From the NCBI RefSeq assembly GCF_014200575.1, contig NZ_JACHBZ010000030.1, forward strand, positions 1 to 32,797: DNA of 32,797 bases, in the 5' to 3' direction. How positions within the stretch are numbered: position 1 is the stretch's first letter; each line of letters begins with the position of its first letter. The notes below the pieces were generated by a model that saw nothing but the letters and a program-made list of their open reading frames with translations, had not been told where the DNA came from and ran no database searches. This document shows positions 8,919 through 18,464 of this stretch, in pieces. Source of the stretch: Mucilaginibacter saanensis. Lineage in GTDB: Bacteria; Bacteroidota; Bacteroidia; Sphingobacteriales; Sphingobacteriaceae. The position numbers and the translations under genes are program-made.

Positions 8919-9800
8919 TCAGGTTGATGCCGAACGGGTAGCTTGTTCTATATTATCCCACATCTCTGCCGGTACCATTTCAAGAGCATTAAACTGGCCG
9001 GCTCCCTGTAACCATTCTCCCCCATCAATAGTAATCACTTCGCCATTAATGTAACCTGAAAAATCAGACACCAAAAATGCGGTTAAATTGGCCAATTCCT
9101 GATGTTCGCCCACCCGCTTAAGCGGCACGCGGTTCTTAAAGTCGAATTTTTGCGCCATCTCGCCCGGGAGTAGTCGTTCCCAGGCCCCCTTGGTGGGGAA
9201 CGGCCCGGGTGCTACGGCATTTGTACGAATGCCATGCCGCCCCCATTCTACCGCTAATGAACGGGTCATTGCCAGCACACCACCTTTGGCACAGGCCGAA
9301 GGCACCACATACGCAGAACCTGTAAATGCATAAGTAGTTACAATATTTAGTATGTTGCCGGGTAGTTTTTCACTAATCCAGTATTTGCCAAGCGCTAAGG
9401 AACAATTAACCGAACCCTTTAATACAATATCGATAATTGCCGAAAACGCATTGGCCGACAAGCGCTCGGTGGGCGAGATAAAGTTACCGGCAGCGTTATT
9501 CACTAATACATCAACCCGGCCAAAAACCGCGACAGACTGCTTTAGCATAGCTTCTACCTGGTCATAATTACGCACGTCGCAGCCAACTGCCAATACCCTG
9601 CCACCGGTTTTTGTTTCCATTTCTGTAGCCGTACGCTGTAACACATCCAGCTTACGGCTGGTAATTACCAAATTGGCACCCAGTTGCAAAAAATAAATAC
9701 CCATAGCTTTACCAAGCCCGGTACCCCCACCTGTAATGATAATAGTTTTGCCTTTTAAGGCATCCTCTTTTAGCATTCCATTAATTACATCAGCACCCAT
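8919..9800 (-). CDS. 2,4-dienoyl-CoA reductase-like SDR oxidoreductase
   Basis: Reduces 2,4-dienoyl-CoA intermediates with NADPH so that unsaturated fatty acids can complete beta-oxidation. Length is 293 residues. The cofactor motif is TGGGTGLG at 23-30, with NNAAGNFISPTERLS at 101-115. The canonical SDR Tyr-x3-Lys is altered: the YxxxK tyrosine is replaced by serine (SACAK, 168-172). A tyrosine lies 15 residues before the lysine (Y157, K172), the spacing of the mitochondrial DECR catalytic pair, and GSAYVVPSACAKGG and VAPGPFPTKGA also match that family. It is the last gene of the beta-oxidation operon, 13 bp after the enoyl-CoA hydratase, and its stop faces the Lrp gene. Confidence 0.85.
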   Translation of the reverse strand: MGADVINGMLKEDALKGKTIIITGGGTGLGKAMGIYFLQLGANLVITSRKLDVLQRTATEMETKTGGRVLAVGCDVRNYDQVEAMLKQSVAVFGRVDVLVNNAAGNFISPTERLSANAFSAIIDIVLKGSVNCSLALGKYWISEKLPGNILNIVTTYAFTGSAYVVPSACAKGGVLAMTRSLAVEWGRHGIRTNAVAPGPFPTKGAWERLLPGEMAQKFDFKNRVPLKRVGEHQELANLTAFLVSDFSGYINGEVITIDGGEWLQGAGQFNALEMVPAEMWDNIEQATRSAST

Positions 9801-9813
9801 AATTCATCTATAT

Positions 9814-10581
9814 TTAATTACTCCGGGATTTTAAATTTTGAATGATCACCTGCAAACCATCACGAACCCCAGGCGACCACCATTGTTCAAGCATCTTATT
9901 TAGAGTTTCGTTTTGATCTGCGCTTAACTTAGCTATCAGTTCCCGGCGCAGGTTTAGTTTACTCTGGCTCCAGGTTACCGGGTTAAACTGCATATAAGTC
10001 CTAAGTTTTTTTTCGGCTGTTGTTATCAGATCTTCCTGTGGCGCTATTTCATCTACCAAACCAATTTCCAATGCTTCGGCTACCTTAAAAAGACGCCCTT
10101 CCATTAAATATTGATATGCTTTATGCTGGCCTAACCAAAAAGCGTACAAACTAAAAACACTATCAGGCACAATAATTCCAACAGGAATTTCATTTAAACC
10201 AATAATGAACGATCCTTCGACCATTACACGGTAATCACAACAGATGGCCAGTACGCATCCTCCGGCAGGACTATGCCCGCTAATGGCCGCAACCAATGGC
10301 TTTTTAAACGAAGCAAGTGCGGTTTGCATACGCATAAAATCGCTCCAGAACGCTTTACTTTGTTCCCGGTTATAGTCATAAGCCGCTATCAGGTCAATAC
10401 CTGACGAAAAAAAGCCTGCTTTACCTGTTAGTAACAAACCACGTACGTTATCGTCATTTTCTAAATCATGTATAGCAGCTATAAGTTCAGTAACCATTTC
10501 CTGGTCAATGGGATTAGAACGCCCCCTGTTTAAGGTAAGCGTAGCCAAGCCTTCGTTAATGGTTATTTGAAGTGTCCTCAT
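9814..10581 (-). CDS. Enoyl-CoA hydratase/isomerase family protein
   Basis: Crotonase-fold protein of 255 residues, the standard length. LTGKAGFFSSGIDL carries the first oxyanion-hole segment and AISGHSPAGGCVLAICCDYR the second. The usual catalytic glutamate of hydratases in the GGG-E region is not obvious here (AGGCVLAICCD), and the ENDDN loop differs too. An isomerase role (delta3-delta2-enoyl-CoA isomerase) is therefore at least as likely as hydratase, especially next to a dienoyl-CoA reductase, which handles the same unsaturated substrates. The gene lies 12 bp downstream of the acyl-CoA ligase in the same operon. Confidence 0.82.
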   Translation of the reverse strand: MRTLQITINEGLATLTLNRGRSNPIDQEMVTELIAAIHDLENDDNVRGLLLTGKAGFFSSGIDLIAAYDYNREQSKAFWSDFMRMQTALASFKKPLVAAISGHSPAGGCVLAICCDYRVMVEGSFIIGLNEIPVGIIVPDSVFSLYAFWLGQHKAYQYLMEGRLFKVAEALEIGLVDEIAPQEDLITTAEKKLRTYMQFNPVTWSQSKLNLRRELIAKLSADQNETLNKMLEQWWSPGVRDGLQVIIQNLKSRSN

Positions 10582-10593
10582 TCAGTTATGGGA

Positions 10594-12408
10594 TTAATGT
10601 GTCAGGGCTGGGTTTTCATTGATCTCGTCCGGATACATGGTATACACTTCGTTTTTATATTTTTCCATGATCACCTTTCGTTTCATTTTACCGGTTGGCG
10701 TAAGTTCTCCACTGTCTATAGACCATTCATTGGCCAGCAGCTTTATTTTTTTCACCTGCTCTACATGATTAAATTCCGGATTAAACTGATCAACGATGGA
10801 TTGATAGAGAGCAATTACCTGTTTATTGCAAATCAACTCCTTCATGTTACTGACCGGCACGTCATTTGCTTTGCACCAGGGTACCAGATTGGTAAAAGAC
10901 GGTACAATAAGGGCCGACACAAACTTACGCTCCGCTCCTATCACCATCATTTGTTCAATAAAATGATTTTCTTTCATCTTATTTTCAATGGGTAAAGGTG
11001 CTACATATTTACCGCCAGAGGTTTTGAATATTTCTTTTTTACGATCTGTTATCTTCAGGAATTTACCGCCATCCAATACTCCAATATCACCGGTATGAAA
11101 CCAGCCATCCTGCATTACCTCGGCTGTTAACTCCGGATTTTTGTAGTATCCGGCCATTACATTGGGGCCTTTGCAAAGTATTTCCCCATCATCGGCAATT
11201 TTCACTTGTACATTGTCTAATAAGGGACCAACGGTACCAAATTTCCGGTTAGCTTTATCATACCGGTTTACGGCAATAACTGGTGAGGTTTCTGTTAAGC
11301 CATAGCCTTCCAGAATAACAATATTGGCTGCGGTAAATATCTTTTCTAACTTGACAGGAGTGGCTGAACTGCCAATTACAATCGCCTTTACGTTACCACC
11401 GATGGCGGCCCGCCATTTACTGTAAACCAGTTTATCGGCTATGGCCAGTTTAGCTTTGTACCATGGACTTGTATGTTCAATCTCAAATTCCTCTGCTACC
11501 GTTATTGACCATAAAAATATTTTCTTTTTAATGCCGGTCAGCTTTTGACCCTCTATCATGATTTTCTCAAATACCTTCTCCAGCAAACGTGGTACAGCAG
11601 TAAAGATGTATGGTTTTACCTCTTTCATGTTGGCGCCAATGGTATCCATGCTTTCGGCATAAGCGATGGAAAACCCAAAGAAGAGATAAATGTAGGTACA
11701 CATTTTTTCAAAAATGTGATTCAGCGGTAAGAAACTTAAGGCACGTTTTTCCTCAACAGGTATTTGTTTTAATACATTACCAGATGCTATCACATTACTT
11801 AAAATATTCTGATGGGTAAGCATTACACCTTTAGGCCTTCCGGTAGTGCCGGACGTGTAAATAATAGTAGTAACGTCACGCTCAGTAATGGTATCGCTAA
11901 TGGCTGCTATGCGCTGAATATCAGTATCCTGCAAAGGCTTGAGTAAGGTAGTCCAGTGATTACAGCCGGCCACCTCATCAAATGTATAAATCCCTTTTAA
12001 CGACGGAATATGCTCACTTACACCTGTTATTTTATCGCACAGATCTTTACTGCTTACAAATACATATTTAACCTCTGCCTCATTCAGTATTTGCTCTGCC
12101 TCTTTAGCGTTACTATTGGGATACAACGGAACCAAAATTGCGCCTATTTGCTGAACAGCCAGATCGGTTATCAGCCATTCCGGTCTGCCGTTACTAATCA
12201 GGGCTATTTTGTCGCGGCCCTCCGTTGTGCCATCACCTTTTGAAATACCTAAATTGATCAATGCAGTGGATAACTGATTAATCATGGTATGCACCTGCTG
12301 GGTACTGTAAGCATTCCATACACCATTTTCTTTGGCACTCAACAATGCAGCTACGGGCTCCTGAGCCTGAATAGCCATGCAATCAAACAATCTTGTCGCT
12401 TTTTTCAT
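10594..12408 (-). CDS. Long-chain fatty-acid--CoA ligase (AMP-forming)
   Basis: Activates fatty acids with ATP and CoA for beta-oxidation. Length is 604 residues, typical of the FadD15/ACSL-like AMP-binding ligases of Bacteroidota. The phosphate-binding loop IIYTSGTTGRPKGVML is at about 182-197, LEGYGLTETSPV follows in the middle, then WFHTGDIG. The C-terminal hinge DRKKEIFKTSGGKYVAP carries the conserved basic residues. It lies between the thiolase and the hydratase genes, all on the minus strand with short gaps. FadL upstream would supply its substrate. Confidence 0.9.
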   Translation of the reverse strand: MKKATRLFDCMAIQAQEPVAALLSAKENGVWNAYSTQQVHTMINQLSTALINLGISKGDGTTEGRDKIALISNGRPEWLITDLAVQQIGAILVPLYPNSNAKEAEQILNEAEVKYVFVSSKDLCDKITGVSEHIPSLKGIYTFDEVAGCNHWTTLLKPLQDTDIQRIAAISDTITERDVTTIIYTSGTTGRPKGVMLTHQNILSNVIASGNVLKQIPVEEKRALSFLPLNHIFEKMCTYIYLFFGFSIAYAESMDTIGANMKEVKPYIFTAVPRLLEKVFEKIMIEGQKLTGIKKKIFLWSITVAEEFEIEHTSPWYKAKLAIADKLVYSKWRAAIGGNVKAIVIGSSATPVKLEKIFTAANIVILEGYGLTETSPVIAVNRYDKANRKFGTVGPLLDNVQVKIADDGEILCKGPNVMAGYYKNPELTAEVMQDGWFHTGDIGVLDGGKFLKITDRKKEIFKTSGGKYVAPLPIENKMKENHFIEQMMVIGAERKFVSALIVPSFTNLVPWCKANDVPVSNMKELICNKQVIALYQSIVDQFNPEFNHVEQVKKIKLLANEWSIDSGELTPTGKMKRKVIMEKYKNEVYTMYPDEINENPALTH

Positions 12409-12446
12409 GTGTGCAACGGTATATAAGTTTAGTTTAACGGCAATTA

Positions 12447-13622
12447 TTACAATAGTTCAAATATCCCTGCGGCCCCTTGTCCGGTGCCCACGCACATCGT
12501 AACCATGCCGTATTTCTGATTTCTTCTTTTCAATTCATTAAAAAGCTGAACGGATAGTTTTGTTCCTGTACAACCCAAGGGGTGCCCCAATGCTATAGCA
12601 CCGCCATTTACATTAATGATATCGGGATTCAGATCCAAGCCTTTAATTACCGCCAATGATTGCGAAGCAAAGGCCTCATTCAGCTCAATCAATTCTATAT
12701 CCTGCTGTTTCATACCGGCAGCCTTTAGTACTTTAGGAATAGCCACCAGCGGCCCAATTCCCATAATGCGCGGTGGTACGCCGGCCACTGCGTAGTTAAC
12801 CATGCGGGCAATTGGTTTCAGGTTATTGGCTTTCATAAACTGTTCGCTTACTACCATTACAAAGGCAGCCCCATCACTGGTTTGGGATGAATTACCGGCA
12901 GTTACCATACCTTTGGCATCAAATACAGGTTTAAGCTTGGCAAGTGCATCCAGCGAAGTATCTGCCCGCGGCCCCTCGTCGGTATCTACCTTATATTCCC
13001 GCTTCTTTTTCTTCCCACTTTCATCAACGTAAGTTTCCGTAATATTTACAGACACAATTTCATCCTTAAACTTACCATCTGCAATCGCTTTAATGGCTTT
13101 TTGATGCGAATTAAAGGCAAACAAGTCCTGTTCTTCCCGCCCAACATGATACTCTTTGGCAACAGCTTCGGCTGTTAAACCCATACCCCAGTAATAATCG
13201 GGATTTGACAGGGCAATATCCGTATTTGGTATAATACGCCAGCCCCCCATTGGCAGCAGGCTCATACTCTCTACTCCACCGGCAATAATACAATCAGCTA
13301 TTCCGGCATGTATTTTGGCCGAAGCAATAGCAATGGTTTCCAAACCGGAGGCACAATAACGGTTAACTGTCATGCCTGGTACTTTATCGGTATCAAGCGC
13401 CATTAACGAAATAAGACGGGCCACATTTAAGCCTTGCTCCGCCTCTGGCGTAGCATTACCCACTATCACATCATCTATCTGCTCCTTGTCCACATTTGGT
13501 ACCGCGGCCATCATGGCTTTGATCACATCTACAGCCAGTGTATCCGGTCGGGTAAATCTAAAACCTCCCCGGGTTGCTTTTCCAATGGCACTGCGGCTGG
13601 CTGCTACTATATATGCGTTCAT
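12447..13622 (-). CDS. fadA: Acetyl-CoA C-acyltransferase (3-ketoacyl-CoA thiolase)
   Basis: Final step of beta-oxidation, thiolytic cleavage of 3-ketoacyl-CoA. Length is 391 residues. The acyl-accepting cysteine is C90 in NRYCASGLET. The catalytic His is H347 in GGAIALGHPLGCTG, and the second Cys is C377 in TMCVGTGQGAAG. All three are intact. It starts 24 bp after the stop of the multifunctional dehydrogenase/hydratase gene, so the two form the classical trifunctional pair. The symbol fadA (fadI is equally possible) is by family and context. Confidence 0.92.
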   Translation of the reverse strand: MNAYIVAASRSAIGKATRGGFRFTRPDTLAVDVIKAMMAAVPNVDKEQIDDVIVGNATPEAEQGLNVARLISLMALDTDKVPGMTVNRYCASGLETIAIASAKIHAGIADCIIAGGVESMSLLPMGGWRIIPNTDIALSNPDYYWGMGLTAEAVAKEYHVGREEQDLFAFNSHQKAIKAIADGKFKDEIVSVNITETYVDESGKKKKREYKVDTDEGPRADTSLDALAKLKPVFDAKGMVTAGNSSQTSDGAAFVMVVSEQFMKANNLKPIARMVNYAVAGVPPRIMGIGPLVAIPKVLKAAGMKQQDIELIELNEAFASQSLAVIKGLDLNPDIINVNGGAIALGHPLGCTGTKLSVQLFNELKRRNQKYGMVTMCVGTGQGAAGIFELL

Positions 13623-13646
13623 TTTATTACAATTTTGGATACACTA

Positions 13647-16025
13647 TCAGTTTCTTAATACTTTACTACCTGTTATAATCGACTGTATCCGCTCCAGCGT
13701 TTTACGTTCGGTACATAACGACACAAAAGCCTCCCGTTCTAAACTCAACAGATATTCCTCACTTACCATGGATGGCTGCGACAGATCACCTCCGCACAGT
13801 ACATAAGCCAGCTTTTGAGAAATCTTTACATCATGCTCGCTGATGTAATTACCACTATACATACTGTTTGCCCCAATATAACCCAGGCCCAAAGCCTGTT
13901 TACCAAGCACCCTGATATCTGCACGGGGAATAGGCTGTACATAACCTTCTTCTACCAACATTAAACAGTGTTGTTTAGCCTCAGCCAGCAAACGATCCCT
14001 CGATACCACCACCACATCGCGCCCCTTTTTTAAATAGCCTAACTCAAATGCTTCATAAGCAGAAGTTGACACTTTGGCCTGTCCAATGGTCAGGAAACGT
14101 TCCCTGAAATTGTTCATTTCGATATCGCCCTCCTGTAACTCGTCAGATAAGCGCAGGGCAAATTCTTTTGTGCCGCCGCCGCCTGGTATTAAACCAACGC
14201 CAAACTCTACCAACCCCATGTATAATTCGGCATGCGCTACCACTTTATCGGCATGCAGACACATTTCGCAACCGCCACCCAAAGCCATTTGATGCGGTGC
14301 TATTACCACTGGGATTGATGAGTAGCGGATACGCATCATGGTATTTTGAAATGCTTTGATCACCATGTTCAGTTCATCAAATTCCTGTTCAACAGCCATC
14401 ATAAATATCATCCCCACATTGGCCCCGGCGCTAAAATTGGCTCCCTCATTTGAGATAACCAAGCCTTTATAACTTTTTTCGGCAAGGGTAATGGCCTTGT
14501 TAATTCCTTCTATTACTTCGCCACCAATCGTGTTCATTTTGGTATGGAACTCCAGGTTCAGGATACCGTCGCCAATATCGGTAATGGTTGTCCCACTGTT
14601 TTTCCATATCGTGTTTGATGACCTGATGTTATCCAGCAAGATAAACTGCTCGGTACCCGGAATAATTTTATACGATTTGGAAGGAATATCATAATACTGC
14701 CGATATCCGTTTTCTATCCTGTAAAAGGATGTTGCACCACTTGCAAGCATATCATAAACCCATTGGGCCGGTTTCTGCCCGGCGGTTTCCATGGCTTTCA
14801 CAGTATCCGCTACGCCCAGCGCGTCCCATTTTTCAAAAGGTCCCATTTCCCAACCAAACCCGGCGTCAACGGCGGCATCTATTTTGTATAGTTCATCGGC
14901 AATTTCAGGAATGCGATTACTCGCGTATGCAAAAAGCTGATAAAAAGTATCCCTATAAAAATCACCAGCTCTGTCCTTTGCGGCAAACAATATCTTCAGC
15001 CTTTCTTTCAGGCTATCCACCGTCTTGGTGAGTTCCAATACCGGGAACTTCACTTTTTGCGATGGCTTGTATTCCAATGTTTTTAAATCCAAGGCATAAA
15101 ACTCATTCTTCCCGTCAACCTTTTCTTTTTTGTAAAAGCCCTGGTTTGTTTTGCTACCCAGCCAGTTGTTTTTCACCATTCCGCTTACAAACTCCGGTAT
15201 ATTAAACAGGGCGTTAGCTTCATCACTGGGTGCGTTTTCGCGTAAACCATTGGCTACATGCACCATCGTATCCAGTCCTACCACATCATTGGTACGGAAA
15301 GTTGCCGATTTAGGGTGACCAATGACCGGGCCTGTTAGCTTGTCCACTTCTTCCACCGTCATACCGGTTTTAGCCACATAATGCAGTATGCTCATAATAC
15401 TGAAAACCCCAATGCGGTTGCCTATAAAGGCGGGAGTATCCTTAGCTAACACAGTGGTTTTGCCTAAAAACTGCTCACCATATTTCATCAGAAAACTGGT
15501 TACTTCCGGCAAAGTATCCCGGGTAGGGATAATTTCAAGCAACTTTAAATAACGTGGTGGATTAAAAAAGTGAGTACCACAAAAGTGTTGTTTAAAATCA
15601 TCGCTCCGACCCTCGGCCATTAAATGTATGGGAATACCTGACGTGTTGGAAGTTATAAGCATTTCGGGTTTCCTGAATTTCTCAACCGCAGTAAAAACCT
15701 GTTGTTTAATATCCAGCCGTTCCACTACTACCTCAATCACCCAATCATAATCGGCAATTTTGGGCATATCATCTTCAAAATTACCTGTAGTGATACGTTT
15801 GGCAAATGATTTTAGGTAAATGGGCGAAGGATTTGATTTCAGTGCGAAATTAAGTGCATCGTCTACTATTTTATTACGGCTCTTTTTATCGGCTCCGGCA
15901 TCTTTCGGCACAATATCCAGCAGTAATACCTGCACGCCAATATTTGCGAAATGACAGGCTATACGGCTGCCCATCACTCCTGAACCGAGTACGGCTACTT
16001 TTCTTATAATTCGTTTAGCATCCAT
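13647..16025 (-). CDS. 3-hydroxyacyl-CoA dehydrogenase / enoyl-CoA hydratase fusion (FadN-like)
   Basis: Multifunctional beta-oxidation enzyme of 792 residues. The dehydrogenase is N-terminal: Rossmann motif VAVLGSGVMGSRIACHFA at about 12-29, catalytic region GTHFFNPPRYLKLLEIIP, and a second helical domain around GNRIGVFSIMSILHYV. The crotonase domain is C-terminal, with MALGGGCEMCLHADKVV and VEFGVGLIPGGGGTKE carrying the two catalytic acidic positions. This order (dehydrogenase then hydratase) is that of Bacillus FadN and the reverse of E. coli FadB. It oxidises hydroxyacyl-CoA with NAD+ and hydrates enoyl-CoA. It lies upstream of the thiolase in the operon. Confidence 0.92.
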   Translation of the reverse strand: MDAKRIIRKVAVLGSGVMGSRIACHFANIGVQVLLLDIVPKDAGADKKSRNKIVDDALNFALKSNPSPIYLKSFAKRITTGNFEDDMPKIADYDWVIEVVVERLDIKQQVFTAVEKFRKPEMLITSNTSGIPIHLMAEGRSDDFKQHFCGTHFFNPPRYLKLLEIIPTRDTLPEVTSFLMKYGEQFLGKTTVLAKDTPAFIGNRIGVFSIMSILHYVAKTGMTVEEVDKLTGPVIGHPKSATFRTNDVVGLDTMVHVANGLRENAPSDEANALFNIPEFVSGMVKNNWLGSKTNQGFYKKEKVDGKNEFYALDLKTLEYKPSQKVKFPVLELTKTVDSLKERLKILFAAKDRAGDFYRDTFYQLFAYASNRIPEIADELYKIDAAVDAGFGWEMGPFEKWDALGVADTVKAMETAGQKPAQWVYDMLASGATSFYRIENGYRQYYDIPSKSYKIIPGTEQFILLDNIRSSNTIWKNSGTTITDIGDGILNLEFHTKMNTIGGEVIEGINKAITLAEKSYKGLVISNEGANFSAGANVGMIFMMAVEQEFDELNMVIKAFQNTMMRIRYSSIPVVIAPHQMALGGGCEMCLHADKVVAHAELYMGLVEFGVGLIPGGGGTKEFALRLSDELQEGDIEMNNFRERFLTIGQAKVSTSAYEAFELGYLKKGRDVVVVSRDRLLAEAKQHCLMLVEEGYVQPIPRADIRVLGKQALGLGYIGANSMYSGNYISEHDVKISQKLAYVLCGGDLSQPSMVSEEYLLSLEREAFVSLCTERKTLERIQSIITGSKVLRN

Positions 16026-16057
16026 TAGTATATGCTTGTTTTTATTAAACTTTTAAT

Positions 16058-16510
16058 TTACTCTGCCCGCTCCCAGGTTGTGGTACGTCCAAAAAGCGAA
16101 ATGCCGATATACCCGCGAATAGCAAGTGTTTTACCTTTATAGGTGATATTGCATGAATAGGTTTTACCGTTTAAAGGATCATAAATGGTTCCATCTCCAT
16201 ATTTATTTTCACCATCCTTTACAAAATTATTGAGCACAAGTAAACCAAGACGCGGACGGCTACGCAGTTTTTCGTTGGTATTTAGCTCATCAACCTTGGG
16301 TTTGCCATTTTTTAAGGGTTCCTTTAACCACACCACCTTACCGTTAAACTTACCATCGGCATCCTTAGTGATCTCTATTTTTGCAGTTTTCTCGGCATTA
16401 TACCAAAGACCTTCAATTTTATCAGTCTGCGCTTTAGCAGTAATATTAACGGAAACCACAGTTAATAAAACGATAACCAGGCGAGTGAAATACTTTTTGG
16501 ATACAGGCAT
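16058..16510 (-). CDS. DUF2147 domain-containing exported protein
   Basis: Small secreted protein of 150 residues from the ATG at 16510 (MPVSKKYFTRLVIVLLTVVS), which begins a signal peptide ending near AKAQ. The frame is open further upstream to 16594, but that adds an unneeded second hydrophobic stretch. The mature part reads IEGLWYNAEKTAKIEI, then GKVVWLKEPLKNGKPKVDEL and a closing GYIGISLFGRTTTWERAE, the pattern of DUF2147 proteins, which are lipocalin-like barrels of unknown function. It is embedded in the beta-oxidation operon between the ACBP and dehydrogenase genes. A lipid-binding role is only a guess from fold and context. Confidence 0.82.
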   Translation of the reverse strand: MPVSKKYFTRLVIVLLTVVSVNITAKAQTDKIEGLWYNAEKTAKIEITKDADGKFNGKVVWLKEPLKNGKPKVDELNTNEKLRSRPRLGLLVLNNFVKDGENKYGDGTIYDPLNGKTYSCNITYKGKTLAIRGYIGISLFGRTTTWERAE

Positions 16511-16734
16511 TGCTTTTTGATTTTGATCGGTTATTTCAGCAAACGTAAAATTGACTGCAAGCCATAAGCAGCAGCAAATAAATAAGGTCAGCACAACTAA
16601 AATTACCCGATGGGTTTATAATTTGGTATTGGTTATATTAGCAAATATCCTTTTTTATCCGGTTGCGGAAAGGTCTATAAGGCGGAAACATTTGTCATAA
16701 ATTCGGTTGTTTCCAATGTTGAAATAACGATAAA

Positions 16735-16998
16735 TTATCCCTTAAGTTGCGTTACCAGATCAATATACTGTTGCATAGCTTCATCAGCGGTAATACCTTT
16801 CAGCTTTTTCCAGGCATCGTACTTTGCCTGTGCTACAAAATCAAACATTTTAGGTTTCTCTGCATCATCATTGATATCTCCGGCCGTTGCCTGTTTATAT
16901 AAACTATATAAACGTAACAAGGTTTCATTATCAGGTCTTTTAGTTAGTTCCTTACTTTCGGTTACTGCTTGTTCAAAGGTATTTTTCAGATCAGTCAT
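16735..16998 (-). CDS. Acyl-CoA-binding protein (ACBP)
   Basis: Small cytosolic four-helix protein of 87 residues that binds and buffers long-chain acyl-CoA esters. The family signature is clear: LRLYSLYKQATAGDIN, with the Tyr and Lys that contact the CoA, and KYDAWKKLKGITADEAMQQY. The length matches eukaryotic ACBP almost exactly. ACBP is sporadic in bacteria; its position inside a beta-oxidation operon, 17 bp after the thioesterase, supports a direct role in handling acyl-CoA from the ligase and dehydrogenase steps. Confidence 0.93.
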   Translation of the reverse strand: MTDLKNTFEQAVTESKELTKRPDNETLLRLYSLYKQATAGDINDDAEKPKMFDFVAQAKYDAWKKLKGITADEAMQQYIDLVTQLKG

Positions 16999-17015
16999 TT
17001 GGTATTTGTTATATT

Positions 17016-17465
17016 TTAGGATTTTGAAGCTTCCTCCGCGTAGTCGCTGCTTTTAGGCGCCATTGCAAATAGCTTGTTTATTTCTGCAGGTAATACAGCC
17101 AGTTTACGTTTTTCCATATCTATCCAGGAACCGTCAGCAACAATGATAGCTGCTTTTGCACCATCACCACGAAATAACTCGTGACGGATAGACCAGCGCG
17201 AGCCATCTGCCCTTGACTTAATAACCTCGCAGGTTATTTTGATATACTCGTTAAATCCCACCTCGCGCAGATAAAACAGTTCTTCCCTGAACAATACCGG
17301 CCCTATCTTATGTTCAAACAGCGTGGCTGGTTTTAAACCAATGCTTTCCAACATGGTTAAGCGTGTTTGGGCGGCAAAATCTGCATAAGCGGAGTGGCGC
17401 ATGTGCATGTTGGCATCTATCTGCGCCCATAAAACCTGCCCTTCATAAAATACATTCGTCATCAC
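17016..17465 (-). CDS. Acyl-CoA thioesterase, 4-hydroxybenzoyl-CoA thioesterase (hot-dog) family
   Basis: Hot-dog fold thioesterase of 149 residues. The N-terminal strand-helix has MHMRHSAYADFAAQTRLTML. This matches the YbgC/FadM pattern, in which an aspartate normally lies just before the helix; here the segment reads DANMHMRHSAY, so D17 or a neighbour is the likely catalytic acid. The chain continues with FREELFYLREVGFNEYIKI and SRWSIRHELFRGDG. It would release free fatty acid from acyl-CoA and so prevent CoA trapping. It starts 5 bp after the EtfA stop and is tightly coupled in the operon. Confidence 0.85.
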   Translation of the reverse strand: MMTNVFYEGQVLWAQIDANMHMRHSAYADFAAQTRLTMLESIGLKPATLFEHKIGPVLFREELFYLREVGFNEYIKITCEVIKSRADGSRWSIRHELFRGDGAKAAIIVADGSWIDMEKRKLAVLPAEINKLFAMAPKSSDYAEEASKS

Positions 17466-17470
17466 TGTAT

Positions 17471-18448
17471 TTATTTATGGGTTTCCTTGAATCTTTTAAC
17501 AGCTTCGGTAAGCCGGGGTAAAACTTCCATCGCATCCCCTATCACACCGTAATTGGCTGCCTTAAAAAATGGAGCCTCCGGATCTTTATTAATTACAACA
17601 ATTGTTTTTGAACCGTTAACCCCGGCCAAGTGCTGTATTGCACCTGATATACCCACCGCAACATATAAATTAGGCCGTATGGTACCGCCGGTTTGCCCCA
17701 CATGCTCATGGTGCGGCCTCCAGTCTGCATCCGCTACCGGGCGCGAACAAGCGGTGGCAGCACCCATTTCCTTTGCCAGATCTTCTATCAGGCCCCAGTT
17801 TTCGGGGCCCTTCATGCCGCGGCCACCGGAAACTACCAGCTCAGCATCGGCCAAGGAAACTTCACCTTTTACCTTGTTAACTTCTTTTACTTTTATGCCA
17901 AAGTCTTTATCTCCAAAAGTAACTTCCAACTTTTCTATCGTGGCCTTTCCATCAATACTTTGCAGCGGAAAGGTATTTGGCATCACACTAATTACCTTAA
18001 CATCACTGGTGATGTTTACAAATGCGAACGCCTTGCCTGAGAAAACCGCCTTTTTGATAACAAACCCATTAGCCATATCCGGATAAGATAATGCTCCGGC
18101 AACCAACCCGGCTTTTAACTTTACAGCCAAACGCGGTGCCACTGCCCGGCCATTAATATCATGCAGAGTTACAATTACTTTGCTATCTTCCTTTTGAATT
18201 GCTGTCATTAATGCGCTGGCATAAGCCCGGGCATGCAGCTCATCCAAGCGGGCATCGGCAACGTGTAATACTTTTTGGGCACCATATTGGCCCAGTGCAG
18301 TCATCTCCGCTTCGGCAACGGTACCTAATACTACTGCTGTTACCCCCGTACCTGTTTTTTGGGCAATATTTGCGGCATACTGTACCGCCTCAAAACTTTT
18401 CTTCTTGATATTTCCTTCGGTATGTTCTACCAATACTATTACAGCCAT
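17471..18448 (-). CDS. etfA: Electron transfer flavoprotein subunit alpha
   Basis: FAD-binding alpha subunit of ETF, which takes electrons from acyl-CoA dehydrogenase to the quinone pool. The ATG at 18448 (MAVIVLVEHTEG) gives 325 residues, the normal length; the longer open frame to 18508 would overlap etfB. The N-terminal domain contains AVVLGTVAEAE and GRAVAPRLAVKLKAGLV. The C-terminal FAD domain shows SGGRGMKGPENWGLIEDLA, GQTGGTIRPNLYVAVGISGA and the KDPEAPFFKAANYGVIGD loop. It follows etfB with a 16-bp gap. Confidence 0.94.
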   Translation of the reverse strand: MAVIVLVEHTEGNIKKKSFEAVQYAANIAQKTGTGVTAVVLGTVAEAEMTALGQYGAQKVLHVADARLDELHARAYASALMTAIQKEDSKVIVTLHDINGRAVAPRLAVKLKAGLVAGALSYPDMANGFVIKKAVFSGKAFAFVNITSDVKVISVMPNTFPLQSIDGKATIEKLEVTFGDKDFGIKVKEVNKVKGEVSLADAELVVSGGRGMKGPENWGLIEDLAKEMGAATACSRPVADADWRPHHEHVGQTGGTIRPNLYVAVGISGAIQHLAGVNGSKTIVVINKDPEAPFFKAANYGVIGDAMEVLPRLTEAVKRFKETHK

Positions 18449-18464
18449 GTTGTTGTTTTTATAG

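Noticed and set aside
10567..10995. 142-codon plus-strand open frame at the end of the acyl-CoA ligase
   Set aside because: Antisense shadow of the ligase gene, without recognisable motifs.
17553..18086. 177-codon open frame on the plus strand
   Set aside because: Lies wholly inside etfA on the other strand; the composition is a shadow of etfA codons and matches no family.
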